The position numbers and the translations under genes are program-made. Below the pieces are notes generated by a model. It had not been told where the DNA came from, made no database searches, and worked only from the letters and a program-made list of their open reading frames with translations. Positions 20,083 through 28,163 of a stretch of 46,511 nucleotides of DNA are shown in pieces; position 1 is the stretch's first letter; each line of letters starts with the position of its first letter. This stretch comes from an uncultured Pelagibacteraceae bacterium (GTDB taxonomy: Bacteria > Pseudomonadota > Alphaproteobacteria > Pelagibacterales > Pelagibacteraceae), in the NCBI GenBank assembly GCA_902569055.1, contig CACFSU010000009.1, positions 1 to 46,511 on the forward strand, given 5' to 3'.

Positions 20083-20762
20083 TTCAAGTTATTAATTAAA
20101 TTTTTAAAAAAAATAGATCCATCTTCTCCAGATAAATAAGGATCAATCATTCTTTCAGGGTGAGGCATCATACCCAAAATATTTTTTTTTTTATTAAATA
20201 TGCCAGCAATATTATTAATTGATCCATTTGGGTTAAATTGTTCTCCTATATTTCCACTTTTATCGCAATAGTTAATTGCAATCTGATCATTTTCTTCAAT
20301 TTCTTTGAGTTGATCTTTGGTGCAAAAATAATTTCCTTCATTATGAGCAATATGAAGTTCTAAAACATTATTATTGATATTTTTAAAATATCTATTTTGT
20401 TCATCATTAATTTTTATAAATACATTTTTACAAATAAATTCTAAATACTTATTTCTTAATAAAACGCCTGGTAATAAACCAGTCTCAACTAAAATTTGAA
20501 AACCATTACAAATCCCCATTATCATTCCGCCTCCATTAGCAAAATTAATAACTGACTTCATAATTTTCGATTTAGATGCCATACTTCCACATCTCAAATA
20601 GTCTCCATAAGAAAAACCACCAGGCAACACTACTAAATCACTTTTTGGCAATTCTATATCATTATGCCAAACCATTTTATTCTTAAAACCAAATTTTTTA
20701 AGAGCCACATCCATATCTCTATCACAATTTGAACCAGGAAATGTGATGACCGATGATTTCAT
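20079..20762 (-). CDS. purQ: Phosphoribosylformylglycinamidine synthase, glutaminase subunit
   Basis: Class I glutamine amidotransferase giving ammonia to PurL. Catalytic triad: Cys in [10 protein letters not shown] (about residue 86), with His and Glu in [10 protein letters not shown] near the C-terminus. The N-terminus [12 protein letters not shown] is the PurQ signature, and HIAHNEGNY is conserved. 227 aa, normal size. Lies 3 nt after purS and overlaps purL by 4 nt. Confidence 0.97.
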   Translation of the reverse strand: MKSSVITFPGSNCDRDMDVALKKFGFKNKMVWHNDIELPKSDLVVLPGGFSYGDYLRCGSMASKSKIMKSVINFANGGGMIMGICNGFQILVETGLLPGVLLRNKYLEFICKNVFIKINDEQNRYFKNINNNVLELHIAHNEGNYFCTKDQLKEIEENDQIAINYCDKSGNIGEQFNPNGSINNIAGIFNKKKNILGMMPHPERMIDPYLSGEDGSIFFKNLINNLK

Positions 20763-20765
20763 TAA

Positions 20766-21008
20766 TTACTGAGTATCAATAATTTTGTAGTCTTCAATTA
20801 CAAGATTAGCTAAAAGTTTTTTGCACATTTCTTCAACTTTATTAGTTGCTTTTTTTGGATTACTTTCTTTAGTATCAATTTCAAAAAACTTTCCTTGTCT
20901 TACTTCATTAACATCATTAAACCCCATTCCATCTAATGCTTGATGGATAACTTTACCTTGTGGGTCCAAAACATCTTTTTTAAGAGTTATAATTACAGAA
21001 ATTTTCAC
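20766..21008 (-). CDS. purS: Phosphoribosylformylglycinamidine synthase subunit PurS
   Basis: 80-aa structural subunit that bridges PurL and PurQ. Recognisable parts: [19 protein letters not shown], the [18 protein letters not shown] core and the [19 protein letters not shown] tail. It overlaps the purC stop by 4 nt (ATGA). Presence of purS agrees with the short PurL. Confidence 0.96.
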   Translation of the reverse strand: MKISVIITLKKDVLDPQGKVIHQALDGMGFNDVNEVRQGKFFEIDTKESNPKKATNKVEEMCKKLLANLVIEDYKIIDTQ

Positions 21009-21790
21009 TTTTTCTTTCTTTTAATAGAGGATAATTTTGTGACATTTACTGCTGTAATATTTGATTGTTCATGAAGAATTCCTAATCTTTTAGCAACTTC
21101 TGTATAAGCAGGAATAAGGTCGCCTAAATCATTTCTAAACCTGTCTTTATCTAATTTTTTATCTGTAATGCTATCCCATAATCTACATGTGTCTGGGCTT
21201 ATTTCATCAGCTAAAATTACTTCATTTTTTCCACTTGATTTTAATCTTCCAAATTCTAATTTAAAATCAACAAGTTTAATACCAACTCCTCTAAACATTC
21301 CGACCATAAAATCATTAATTCTAAGTATCATTTTTTTTACTTTTTCTATTTCTTTTTTGGATGCCCAATCAAAGGCTAAAATATGTTCTTCAGATATTAA
21401 AGGATCTCCTAATTTGTCATCTTTTAAGCAATATTCAATTAAAGGTTCTTTTAAAACTGTTCCTTCTTCAATACCCAGTCTTTTTATAATTGATCCACTT
21501 GCAATGTTTCTAACTATAAATTCAATTGGGATTATATCTACTAATTTGATTATTTGTTCTCGCATATTTAATCTTTTAACTAAATGATTTTTAATACCAA
21601 TTTGAGAAAGATTTGTAAGAATATATTCAGAGATTCTGTTGTTTAGGACACCTTTACCTTCAATAGTAGTTTTTTTTTGATTATTAAATGCAGTTGCATC
21701 ATCTTTAAAATATTGAATGACTAAATTTTTATCATTTGTTGCATAAATAATCTTAGCTTTTCCTTCGTATAATTTTTTTCCTTTTTGCAT
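21005..21790 (-). CDS. purC: Phosphoribosylaminoimidazole-succinocarboxamide synthase (SAICAR synthase)
   Basis: Ligates aspartate to CAIR in purine synthesis. Signatures: [11 protein letters not shown] (ATP-binding N-lobe), [44 protein letters not shown] and [14 protein letters not shown]. The 261 aa include a basic C-terminal tail of about 20 residues beyond many PurC proteins. The ATG shares one base with the purB stop. Confidence 0.96.
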   Translation of the reverse strand: MQKGKKLYEGKAKIIYATNDKNLVIQYFKDDATAFNNQKKTTIEGKGVLNNRISEYILTNLSQIGIKNHLVKRLNMREQIIKLVDIIPIEFIVRNIASGSIIKRLGIEEGTVLKEPLIEYCLKDDKLGDPLISEEHILAFDWASKKEIEKVKKMILRINDFMVGMFRGVGIKLVDFKLEFGRLKSSGKNEVILADEISPDTCRLWDSITDKKLDKDRFRNDLGDLIPAYTEVAKRLGILHEQSNITAVNVTKLSSIKRKKK

Positions 21791-23082
21791 TATTTAAATA
21801 CTCTTCTAAAGATTAAATTTACATTTTTAAAGTGCTTAGAGTATGTAAATATAGATTTTAATTTTTTAGGTGAAATCATTTTTTTTACGAATTTATCTGC
21901 AGAAACAGCGTCAAATAAATTTAAATTTTTCTCAAAACATTTTTTTGCATAAGACTGTACTAATTTATATGATTTTTCTCTACTTAGACCAGATTTAGTT
22001 AATTCAAGCATCACCTCTTGAGAGAAAATTAATCCCTTAGTTATGTTTAAATTTTTTAACATTTTTTTAGGATATACAACCATATTATCTAAAATGTTTG
22101 AAAGTCTAATTAAAGCAAAATCTATTGTAATATTAGCATCAGGACAAATATTTCTTTCAACACTAGAGTGAGAAATATCTCTTTCATGCCAAAGCGCAAT
22201 ATTTTCTAAAGCAGGATTAACTGCACTTCTAACCATTCTTGCTAAACCTGTTAAGTTTTCACTTAAGATAGGATTTTTTTTATGAGGCATTGCCGAAGAA
22301 CCTTTTTGATTTTTTGAAAAATATTCTTGTAATTCATAAACTTCAGTTCTTTGGAGATGTCTTATTTCAATCGCTACTCTTTCAATAGATCCTGCAATAA
22401 TTCCTAAAACAGAAAAATAAAATGCATGCCTATCTCTTGGAATAACTTGTGTTGAAATTGGTTCAACCTTTAGATTTAATTTTTTTGCAACATATTTTTC
22501 TACATTAGGATTAATGTTTGCATATGTTCCTACTGCTCCTGAAATAGCACATGTTGATATTTCATCTATTGCATAAACCAACCTTTTTCTATTTCTTTTA
22601 AATTCTTCATAAAATGATGCTAATTTTAAACCAAAGGTAATAGGCTCAGCGTGAATGCCATGACTTCGTCCTATGCACGGTGTAAATTTGTATTTTTTAG
22701 CCTGCTTTCTGAGAATTTTTAAGATTTGATCAATATCTTTAAGAATTATTTTACCTGATTGAACTAACTGTATATTTAAACTTGTATCTAATACATCTGA
22801 TGAGGTCATTCCTTGATGAAGATATCGAGCTTTAATTCCTGCTTTTTCGGTTACTGAAGTTAGAAATGCTATTACATCATGTTTTACTTTAGACTCTAAT
22901 TTATGAATTCTCTTAACATCAATTTTTGCTTTTTTTTTAACTAATGAAGCAACTCCACTTGGGATTTGACCAAGTTTTTCCATTGCTTCTGCTGCTGCAA
23001 CTTCGACATTTAGCCAAATTTGGTATTTGTTTTCTTCTGACCAAATATCAATTAATTGTTTTCGCGAGTATCTTTTAATCAT
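21790..23082 (-). CDS. purB: Adenylosuccinate lyase
   Basis: Removes fumarate from SAICAR and adenylosuccinate. Fumarase/aspartase-superfamily signature [15 protein letters not shown] is present (catalytic Ser loop), with [13 protein letters not shown] and [14 protein letters not shown] carrying the active-site His residues. The 430-aa length fits the short bacterial PurB. It lies 3 nt after map and shares one base with purC. Confidence 0.96.
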   Translation of the reverse strand: MIKRYSRKQLIDIWSEENKYQIWLNVEVAAAEAMEKLGQIPSGVASLVKKKAKIDVKRIHKLESKVKHDVIAFLTSVTEKAGIKARYLHQGMTSSDVLDTSLNIQLVQSGKIILKDIDQILKILRKQAKKYKFTPCIGRSHGIHAEPITFGLKLASFYEEFKRNRKRLVYAIDEISTCAISGAVGTYANINPNVEKYVAKKLNLKVEPISTQVIPRDRHAFYFSVLGIIAGSIERVAIEIRHLQRTEVYELQEYFSKNQKGSSAMPHKKNPILSENLTGLARMVRSAVNPALENIALWHERDISHSSVERNICPDANITIDFALIRLSNILDNMVVYPKKMLKNLNITKGLIFSQEVMLELTKSGLSREKSYKLVQSYAKKCFEKNLNLFDAVSADKFVKKMISPKKLKSIFTYSKHFKNVNLIFRRVFK

Positions 23083-23085
23083 TAA

Positions 23086-23856
23086 TTATAAATATGGAGG
23101 CTTTAAATAACCTTTAACAGATTCTGTAAAGATTTCATAACCATTTTCAGTAATTCCTAATGTATGTTCAAATTGTGCAGACAGTGATTTATCTTTTGTA
23201 ACTGCTGTCCATCCGTCATTTAATATTTTAACATGATATTTACCTGAATTAATCATTGGCTCAATCGTAAATGTCATACCAGGCTTTAATTCCATTCCAG
23301 AATTTTTATTACCATAATGTAAAATATTAGGTGGCTCATGAAAGGTAGTACTTATTCCGTGACCACAAAAATCTTTTACAACAGAAAAACCTCTTTCCTC
23401 TACAAATGACTGAATTTCATAACCAATATCACCTAATTTAACTCCTGGTTTTAAAATCTTAATCGCTTTCATCATGGATTCATAAGTTGCATCAATAAGA
23501 TTATTTAATTTAACAGGAGTTTTACCGATACAAAACATTCTACTAGTGTCTCCATAATGTCCATTAACTATTGCGGTTATATCTACATTCATAGCATCAC
23601 CATCTCTTAAAATTCTATCTGATGGAATTCCATGACATACAACATGATTTAAGGATGTGCATAAAGATTTTGTAAATCCTCTATAATAAAGAGGGGCAGA
23701 GTATCCCCCATTATCTCTAATGAATTCATATCCTAACTTATCGATATAATCAGTAGAAATACCTTCTTTAATATTTTCAGTTAACATATCTAAAGTGCTT
23801 GCTGCTAGGTTTCCAGCAATCTTCATTTTTTCGAATTTTTCTGTATAATCAATCAT
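23086..23856 (-). CDS. map: Methionine aminopeptidase, type I
   Basis: Removes the N-terminal Met from new proteins. Pita-bread fold with its ligands: His in HVVCHGIPSD, the two Asp in NVDITAIVNGHYGDTSRMF, His in GHGISTTFHEPPNI, Glu in TIEPMI and Glu in QFEHTLGIT. 256 aa and no N-terminal zinc-finger extension, as in bacterial type Ia. The ATG overlaps the sfsA end by 8 nt. Confidence 0.96.
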   Translation of the reverse strand: MIDYTEKFEKMKIAGNLAASTLDMLTENIKEGISTDYIDKLGYEFIRDNGGYSAPLYYRGFTKSLCTSLNHVVCHGIPSDRILRDGDAMNVDITAIVNGHYGDTSRMFCIGKTPVKLNNLIDATYESMMKAIKILKPGVKLGDIGYEIQSFVEERGFSVVKDFCGHGISTTFHEPPNILHYGNKNSGMELKPGMTFTIEPMINSGKYHVKILNDGWTAVTKDKSLSAQFEHTLGITENGYEIFTESVKGYLKPPYL

Positions 23857-24547
23857 TAATAATTTTAATTTTTTTATCTATATAAATTTTTTTAGTGCTT
23901 ATACTACACCTATAGGCTAAAAAATTTACTCCAGCTTTTTTAGCAATTAAATAATTTTTATAATATTCTTTATCTATATCTTTAGCTATTTTAAAATATT
24001 TCATATTTTGTATTTGAACTAAAAACAATAGATAAGTTTTATAACCTTTATTTATGGCATCAATAAGTGTTAATAAATGTTTTGACCCTCTTGAAGTAAC
24101 TGCATCGGGAAATTCAGCCGTATTTTTATTCCTAAATAAAGTCACATTTTTTACCTCAACAAAGCTTTTTTGATTATTTTTTTCTACTAAAAAGTCAAAT
24201 CTGGTCTCTTTATTGAAGAAAACTTCTGGTTTAATTAAGTCATTATTTTTAAGTTCTGATATTAGATTATTTTTTAAACCATGCAGAGCTATTTTATTTG
24301 CCATGTGAGTATTTACTCCTACTAAATTTTTTCTTGTCTTTATAATCTCTAGTCCATATTTAAGTTTTCTTTTAGGATCATTGTTTTGAAGTAAATAAAC
24401 CTCATTCCCTTTATCTAATAAACCTTTCATCGAACCTGTATTAGCACAGTGTGCAGTGACAACTTTTTTAGCTAATTTTATGTCAGTAAAAAACCTTTTG
24501 TATCGTTTGATTAGTTTGCCTTTTACTAAAGACTTGGTAAATTCCAT
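23849..24547 (-). CDS. sfsA: SfsA-family protein (sugar fermentation stimulation homolog)
   Basis: Family of putative DNA-binding or nuclease-like proteins; the cellular role remains unsettled. I place the start at ATG 24547 because MEFTKSLVKGKLIKRYKRF aligns with the canonical SfsA N-terminus; a longer frame to 24598 would run into the divergent gene. Conserved parts: AHCANTGSMKGLL, RFDFLVE, FVEVKNVTLF, AEFPDAVTSRGSKHL (PD-(D/E)XK-like core Asp, Glu, Lys) and FLAYRCSIS. 232 aa. First gene of the map-pur operon, with only 20 bp to the divergent gene at 24568. Confidence 0.9.
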   Translation of the reverse strand: MEFTKSLVKGKLIKRYKRFFTDIKLAKKVVTAHCANTGSMKGLLDKGNEVYLLQNNDPKRKLKYGLEIIKTRKNLVGVNTHMANKIALHGLKNNLISELKNNDLIKPEVFFNKETRFDFLVEKNNQKSFVEVKNVTLFRNKNTAEFPDAVTSRGSKHLLTLIDAINKGYKTYLLFLVQIQNMKYFKIAKDIDKEYYKNYLIAKKAGVNFLAYRCSISTKKIYIDKKIKIIND

Positions 24548-24567
24548 TACTAAATTATATATTTCAT

Positions 24568-25317
24568 ATGACCAAAAAAGCAAAAGTAAATGCAGCAATT
24601 TTAATTATAGGTAATGAAATTTTATCTGGCAGAACTCAAGATACAAATACTTCTACACTAGCTATTTGGCTTAACTCTATGGGAGTTTATGTTGACGAGG
24701 TTCGAGTTATACCAGATGTGGAAAAAATTATTGTCGATAATATAAATTTACTAAGATCAAACCATGACTATGTTTTTACAACTGGTGGTATTGGGCCAAC
24801 ACATGACGATATTACTGCTAAATCAGTTTCTAGTGCATTTGGATTAAAGTATGAAATTCATAAAGAAGCTTTCAAGATTTTAGAATCTTATTACAAACCT
24901 GGGGAGTTCAATGAGGGCAGACAAAAAATGGCCTGGATGCCTGAGAATGCAAAATTAATTTTAAATCCAACTAGCGGTGCTCCTGGCTTTAATATTGAAA
25001 ATGTATTTTCTTTACCAGGTGTACCATCAATTTTAAAATCAATGCTAGGTGGACTAAAAAATGCTATTGTTGGCGGACAGCCTATCAAAAGTTTAACTAT
25101 TAGTTTAAAAACTGTTGAAAGTGAAATAGCAAATTCTTTAACAAAAGTTCAAAATAATAATCAAGATGTAGAAATTGGAAGCTATCCTTTTTTTCATGCA
25201 GGAAAATTAGGTGTATCTATAGTTATAAGATCTGAAGATCAAAATAAAATAGATAATTGTAATTATCAAATATTAGAATTTGTGAATGAAAAAAAAATAG
25301 AAGTCGTAGATCGATAA
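24568..25317 (+). CDS. Molybdopterin-binding-domain protein (CinA N-terminal-like)
   Basis: A MoaB/MogA-fold domain protein like the N-terminal half of CinA. Signatures: IIGNEILSGRTQDTN, TTGGIGPTHDDIT, NPTSGAPGFNIENVFSLPGVP. At 249 aa it lacks the C-terminal PncC nicotinamide-mononucleotide amidase domain of full CinA. CinA N-domains can hydrolyse ADP-ribose and related nucleotides in some species; whether this one does is unknown. The stop overlaps the GGCT gene by one base. Confidence 0.82.
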   Translation: MTKKAKVNAAILIIGNEILSGRTQDTNTSTLAIWLNSMGVYVDEVRVIPDVEKIIVDNINLLRSNHDYVFTTGGIGPTHDDITAKSVSSAFGLKYEIHKEAFKILESYYKPGEFNEGRQKMAWMPENAKLILNPTSGAPGFNIENVFSLPGVPSILKSMLGGLKNAIVGGQPIKSLTISLKTVESEIANSLTKVQNNNQDVEIGSYPFFHAGKLGVSIVIRSEDQNKIDNCNYQILEFVNEKKIEVVDR

Positions 25318-25718
25318 TGTTGTATTTTGCTTATGGTAGTAATTTACATCATTTTCAAATGAAACGAAGATGTAAAGATAGTATTTTTCTAAAAAAGATA
25401 AATTTAAAAGATTATAGATTAACATTCAGAAGCAAATATAGAGCTGCCGATATAGAACATAAAAAAAATTCAGTAGTACCTGGAGGATTATTTGAAATTT
25501 CAAAAAGTGATGAAAAAAAATTAGATGTTTATGAAGATTTTCCAGTGCTTTATAAAAAATATTATTTTTATTATTATGGAAAAAAAGTAATGACCTATAC
25601 AATGATTAATAAAACACAATTTAAGTTTCCTACTGAAAGATATTTAAATACTATTAAACAAGGTTATAAAGATTGTAAATTAGATAAAAGTTATCTCGTT
25701 AAAGCTTTAAAAGATTAA
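25317..25718 (+). CDS. Gamma-glutamylcyclotransferase-like (GGCT-fold) protein
   Basis: 133-aa protein with the GGCT/AIG2 fold: N-terminal YFAYGSNLH (substrate loop) and KLDVYEDFPVLY, where the Glu matches the acid/base Glu of the LDxxEgxP motif. Such enzymes cyclise gamma-glutamyl amino acids to 5-oxoproline; the substrate here is not known. The gene is coupled by one base to the CinA-like gene. Its last 51 residues recur, degraded, at 27104-27259, showing a past duplication. Confidence 0.8.
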   Translation: MLYFAYGSNLHHFQMKRRCKDSIFLKKINLKDYRLTFRSKYRAADIEHKKNSVVPGGLFEISKSDEKKLDVYEDFPVLYKKYYFYYYGKKVMTYTMINKTQFKFPTERYLNTIKQGYKDCKLDKSYLVKALKD

Positions 25719-25724
25719 CTTATA

Positions 25725-27017
25725 ATGTTTTTGCATACCAAATTAGAAAAAAAAAAAGAATTTATAAAAGTTGCTTTTATAGGTTGTGGTAAATTTGTAA
25801 GTATGTTTTTAGCTCAATATAATCATTTAGATAAAATTGAAATAGACAGCATCGTTGATATTAATATTAATCAAGCAAAAAAAAATTGTTCGAAGAGTGG
25901 ACTGAATGATAAAACAATAAAGGAAATAAATTTTGTTACTTCTTTAGAAGAAATATTAAATAGAGACATAGAAATTTTTATTGAAGCTACGGGTAATCCA
26001 ATTATTGGAACTGTACACGCAACTAAGATTATTAAACAAAAGAAACATGTAATTTTAGTTAATGTCGAAGCCGATGTAACTTGCGGCAAATATTTGTCTG
26101 ATTTAGCTAATAATAATGAAGTTATTTGTTCAATGGCTTATGGAGATCAGCCATCATTGATTTTAGAACAAATTGAATGGGCGAGATTAAATGGTTTCGA
26201 AGCAGTTTGTGCTGGAAAGGGAACTAAGTATCATCCAACTTTTGAATACTCAACACCCGATACTGTTTGGAGTCATTACGGATTAACAAAAGAAAGAGCT
26301 GAAAAGGAGTCAGGAATGAATCCTAAAATGTTTAATAGTTTTTTATGTGGAGATAAATCTGCAATAGAAATGTGTGCAGTAAGTAATGCTGCAAATCTAA
26401 AATGTCCTAGTAATGGTTTAACTTTTCCTCCTGTAGGTGTTTATGATATTGCAAAAAAGATGATACCAAAGCATGAAGGTGGATTAATTGAGTTTGATGG
26501 TCAAGTAGAAGTTATCTCTAGCATAGATTTAGATAAAAAAGATATTCCAAATGATTTAAGATGGGGTGTTTACATAGTTATAAAAGCAAAAAATGAATAT
26601 GTAAAAAATTGTTTTAAAGATTACGGAATGGTAACAGACTCCACAGGTAATTATTCTGCTATTTGGAGACCTTATCATTATATAGGCTTAGAACTTGCTC
26701 AATCTATCTATTCAATTGCACTCGATAATAGAGCAACTGGTTATTCAAAAAATTATAACGCTGAAGTTGCTAGCGTTGCAAAAAAAGATTTAAAAGCTGG
26801 TGAAAAACTTGATGGGGAAGGAGGTTTTTGCGTAAAAGGTAAATTGATTACTTCACAAAAATCAAAAAAAGAGATGATTTTACCTTTAGGGCTTACAGAT
26901 AAAGCTATTTTAAAAAGAGATATTAATAAAGATGAATTTATAAAACTTGGTGATGTCGAGTTAAATTTACCAAGAGAAGTAATTGAGGCTAGAAATTATC
27001 AATATAATCTAATTTAG
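25725..27017 (+). CDS. NAD(P)-binding oxidoreductase with C-terminal SAF domain
   Basis: 430-aa protein. Residues about 15-120 form a Rossmann fold (VAFIGCGKFVSMFLAQ dinucleotide-binding loop, then EATGNPIIGTVHATK). The middle GKGTKYHPTFEYSTPDTVWSHYG-like region is conserved in this family, often annotated as homoserine-dehydrogenase-like or Gfo/Idh/MocA-related. The C-terminus (about 345-425, EVASVAKKDLKAGEKLDGEGG to LKRDINKDEFIKLGDV) is an SAF domain as in sialic acid synthase, FlgA and altronate dehydratase. Substrate unknown; a sugar-acid or polyol derivative is a guess. Begins 6 nt after the GGCT gene. Confidence 0.75.
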   Translation: MFLHTKLEKKKEFIKVAFIGCGKFVSMFLAQYNHLDKIEIDSIVDININQAKKNCSKSGLNDKTIKEINFVTSLEEILNRDIEIFIEATGNPIIGTVHATKIIKQKKHVILVNVEADVTCGKYLSDLANNNEVICSMAYGDQPSLILEQIEWARLNGFEAVCAGKGTKYHPTFEYSTPDTVWSHYGLTKERAEKESGMNPKMFNSFLCGDKSAIEMCAVSNAANLKCPSNGLTFPPVGVYDIAKKMIPKHEGGLIEFDGQVEVISSIDLDKKDIPNDLRWGVYIVIKAKNEYVKNCFKDYGMVTDSTGNYSAIWRPYHYIGLELAQSIYSIALDNRATGYSKNYNAEVASVAKKDLKAGEKLDGEGGFCVKGKLITSQKSKKEMILPLGLTDKAILKRDINKDEFIKLGDVELNLPREVIEARNYQYNLI

Positions 27018-27060
27018 CTTTAGTCTAGATAAGAAAGTTAAGTTCACAGTATTAAAAGTT

Positions 27061-27076
27061 ACTTAAAATCCTTGCC
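27061..27076 (+). repeat. 16-nt fragment identical to the tRNA-Leu(UAA) anticodon arm
   Basis: ACTTAAAATCCTTGCC is identical to 38965-38980 of the intact tRNA-Leu: the anticodon loop, the 3' strand of the anticodon stem and three more bases. It begins at the loop, just where the two 5'-half scars (28122, 35013) lose homology, so it may be the opposite side of the recombination core. No other tRNA sequence flanks it. Confidence 0.5.
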
Positions 27077-27103
27077 CTTTATTGTTTAAATAAAAAATTT
27101 TAA

Positions 27104-27259
27104 TTTGAATATTATGGAAAAAAAGTAATAACTTATATAATGGTAAACAAAACAAACTTTAAATTTCTAACTGAAAGATATCTTAATGTAGTTAAAAGAG
27201 GTTATAAAGATTGTAAACTTAATCAGAAATATCTTCATCAAGCTTTAAAAGGAAATTAG
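27104..27259 (+). pseudogene. C-terminal remnant of a second GGCT-fold gene
   Basis: Open reading in the frame ending at TAG 27257-27259 gives 51 residues (starting FEYYGKKVITY, then TERYLN, GYKDCKL and ALKGN) that align without gaps to the C-terminus of the GGCT-fold protein at 25317-25718. A stop precedes it at 27101 and there is no start codon or N-terminal domain, so it is a broken paralogue. It ends on the base before the FkbM-type ATG, so that gene was probably once coupled to a complete GGCT gene. Confidence 0.8.
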
Positions 27260-28054
27260 ATGGTTGAATTTCCAAACAATTTAAAACCTTTTTTTGTTGA
27301 TAATGAAGATTTAGTTAGACTTGGATCGATAGATGATGGCGGTTATGTAGTTCCAACTCAAACCATAAAAACTTCAAATGTTTTAATATCTTTTGGTGTA
27401 AATGATAATTGGGAATTTGAAAAAGATTTTTTAAAAAAATCTTCAGCAAAACTCTTTGCTTATGATCACACTATAGATAAAAATTTTTGGTTATCAAAAT
27501 TTAAAAAAGATTTGGTTAAATTTATTCAATTAAAAATATTCAAACCAAAGAAACTTTATAAAATGTTTCAATATCTTGACTTTATTATATTTTTCAAAAT
27601 GAAAAAAAACAATGAATTTCATTTAAAAAAAATAGGTAAATGTCAAAACTGTTTATGTTTAAACGATATTATTTTAAATCATTTACAAGATGAAAAAAAA
27701 TTATTTTTAAAAATAGATATTGAGGGATCTGAATACGATATACTTGAAGATATCATTTTAAATAAAAGTAAAATTCAAGGCATAGTAATTGAATTTCATG
27801 AGGTATCAAAAAATATAAATAAAATCATCGATTTTACAAAAAAAATTAATACCGATTTATATTTAGTACATATTCATGCAAATAATTATTCTATGAAAGA
27901 ATCTAGTCAATTTCCAGAGGCCATTGAGCTCACTTATTCAAAAAAAAATCTTCATTTAGATATTAAATCTAATGATAAAGCGTATCCACTTAAAAATCTT
28001 GATTACCCTAATTCAAAAAGATCTCCCGATATTAAAATATCATTTAATAAATAA
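27260..28054 (+). CDS. FkbM-family SAM-dependent methyltransferase
   Basis: 264-aa protein with the FkbM signature LFLKIDIEGSEYDIL (about residues 151-165) and GIVIEFHEVS after it. The usual N-terminal SAM loop is replaced by LISFGVNDNWEFEKDF, which fits the glycan/lipid-modifying FkbM-like proteins in sugar clusters. It may O-methylate a surface glycan, but no glycosyltransferase lies nearby. It directly follows the GGCT remnant (TAG then ATG), and its stop lies inside the first tRNA-Leu-type repeat. Very AT-rich, as expected for a variable region. Confidence 0.75.
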   Translation: MVEFPNNLKPFFVDNEDLVRLGSIDDGGYVVPTQTIKTSNVLISFGVNDNWEFEKDFLKKSSAKLFAYDHTIDKNFWLSKFKKDLVKFIQLKIFKPKKLYKMFQYLDFIIFFKMKKNNEFHLKKIGKCQNCLCLNDIILNHLQDEKKLFLKIDIEGSEYDILEDIILNKSKIQGIVIEFHEVSKNINKIIDFTKKINTDLYLVHIHANNYSMKESSQFPEAIELTYSKKNLHLDIKSNDKAYPLKNLDYPNSKRSPDIKISFNK

Positions 28055-28156
28055 AAAAAATTTACTTATTCATCTTGTTCAATTATAAATATTTGCATAA
28101 ACACTCATAAAATTCACAAATGCCCTCGTGGTGAAATTGGTAGACACAAAGGACTT
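28050..28156 (+). repeat. Direct repeat copy 1: tRNA-Leu promoter region plus tRNA 5' half
   Basis: About 107 bp nearly identical to 38862-38968: the A-rich start, TTTACTTATTCATCTTGTTC, CAATTATAAATATTTGCAT, AAACACTCAT and the first 35 nt of tRNA-Leu. Differences are a handful of substitutions. Identity ends inside the anticodon loop at 28156. Third copy at 34942-35051. It marks the left edge of the GH13/ABC cargo. Confidence 0.92.
28122..28156 (+). pseudogene. Truncated tRNA-Leu (5' half scar 1)
   Basis: GCCCTCGTGGTGAAATTGG and what follows match positions 1-35 of the intact tRNA-Leu(UAA), covering the 5' acceptor strand, D arm and 5' anticodon stem; it breaks at the anticodon (GGACTT then TAAATATC). 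There is no T arm or acceptor 3' strand, so it cannot be a tRNA. The stop codon of the GH13 gene on the other strand is 8 nt further on. Confidence 0.9.
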
Positions 28157-28163
28157 TAAATAT

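Noticed and set aside
23849..24598. Longer SfsA with 17 extra N-terminal residues
   Set aside because: The extension overlaps the divergent gene start at 24568 and lacks family similarity; the conserved MEF start at 24547 fits better.
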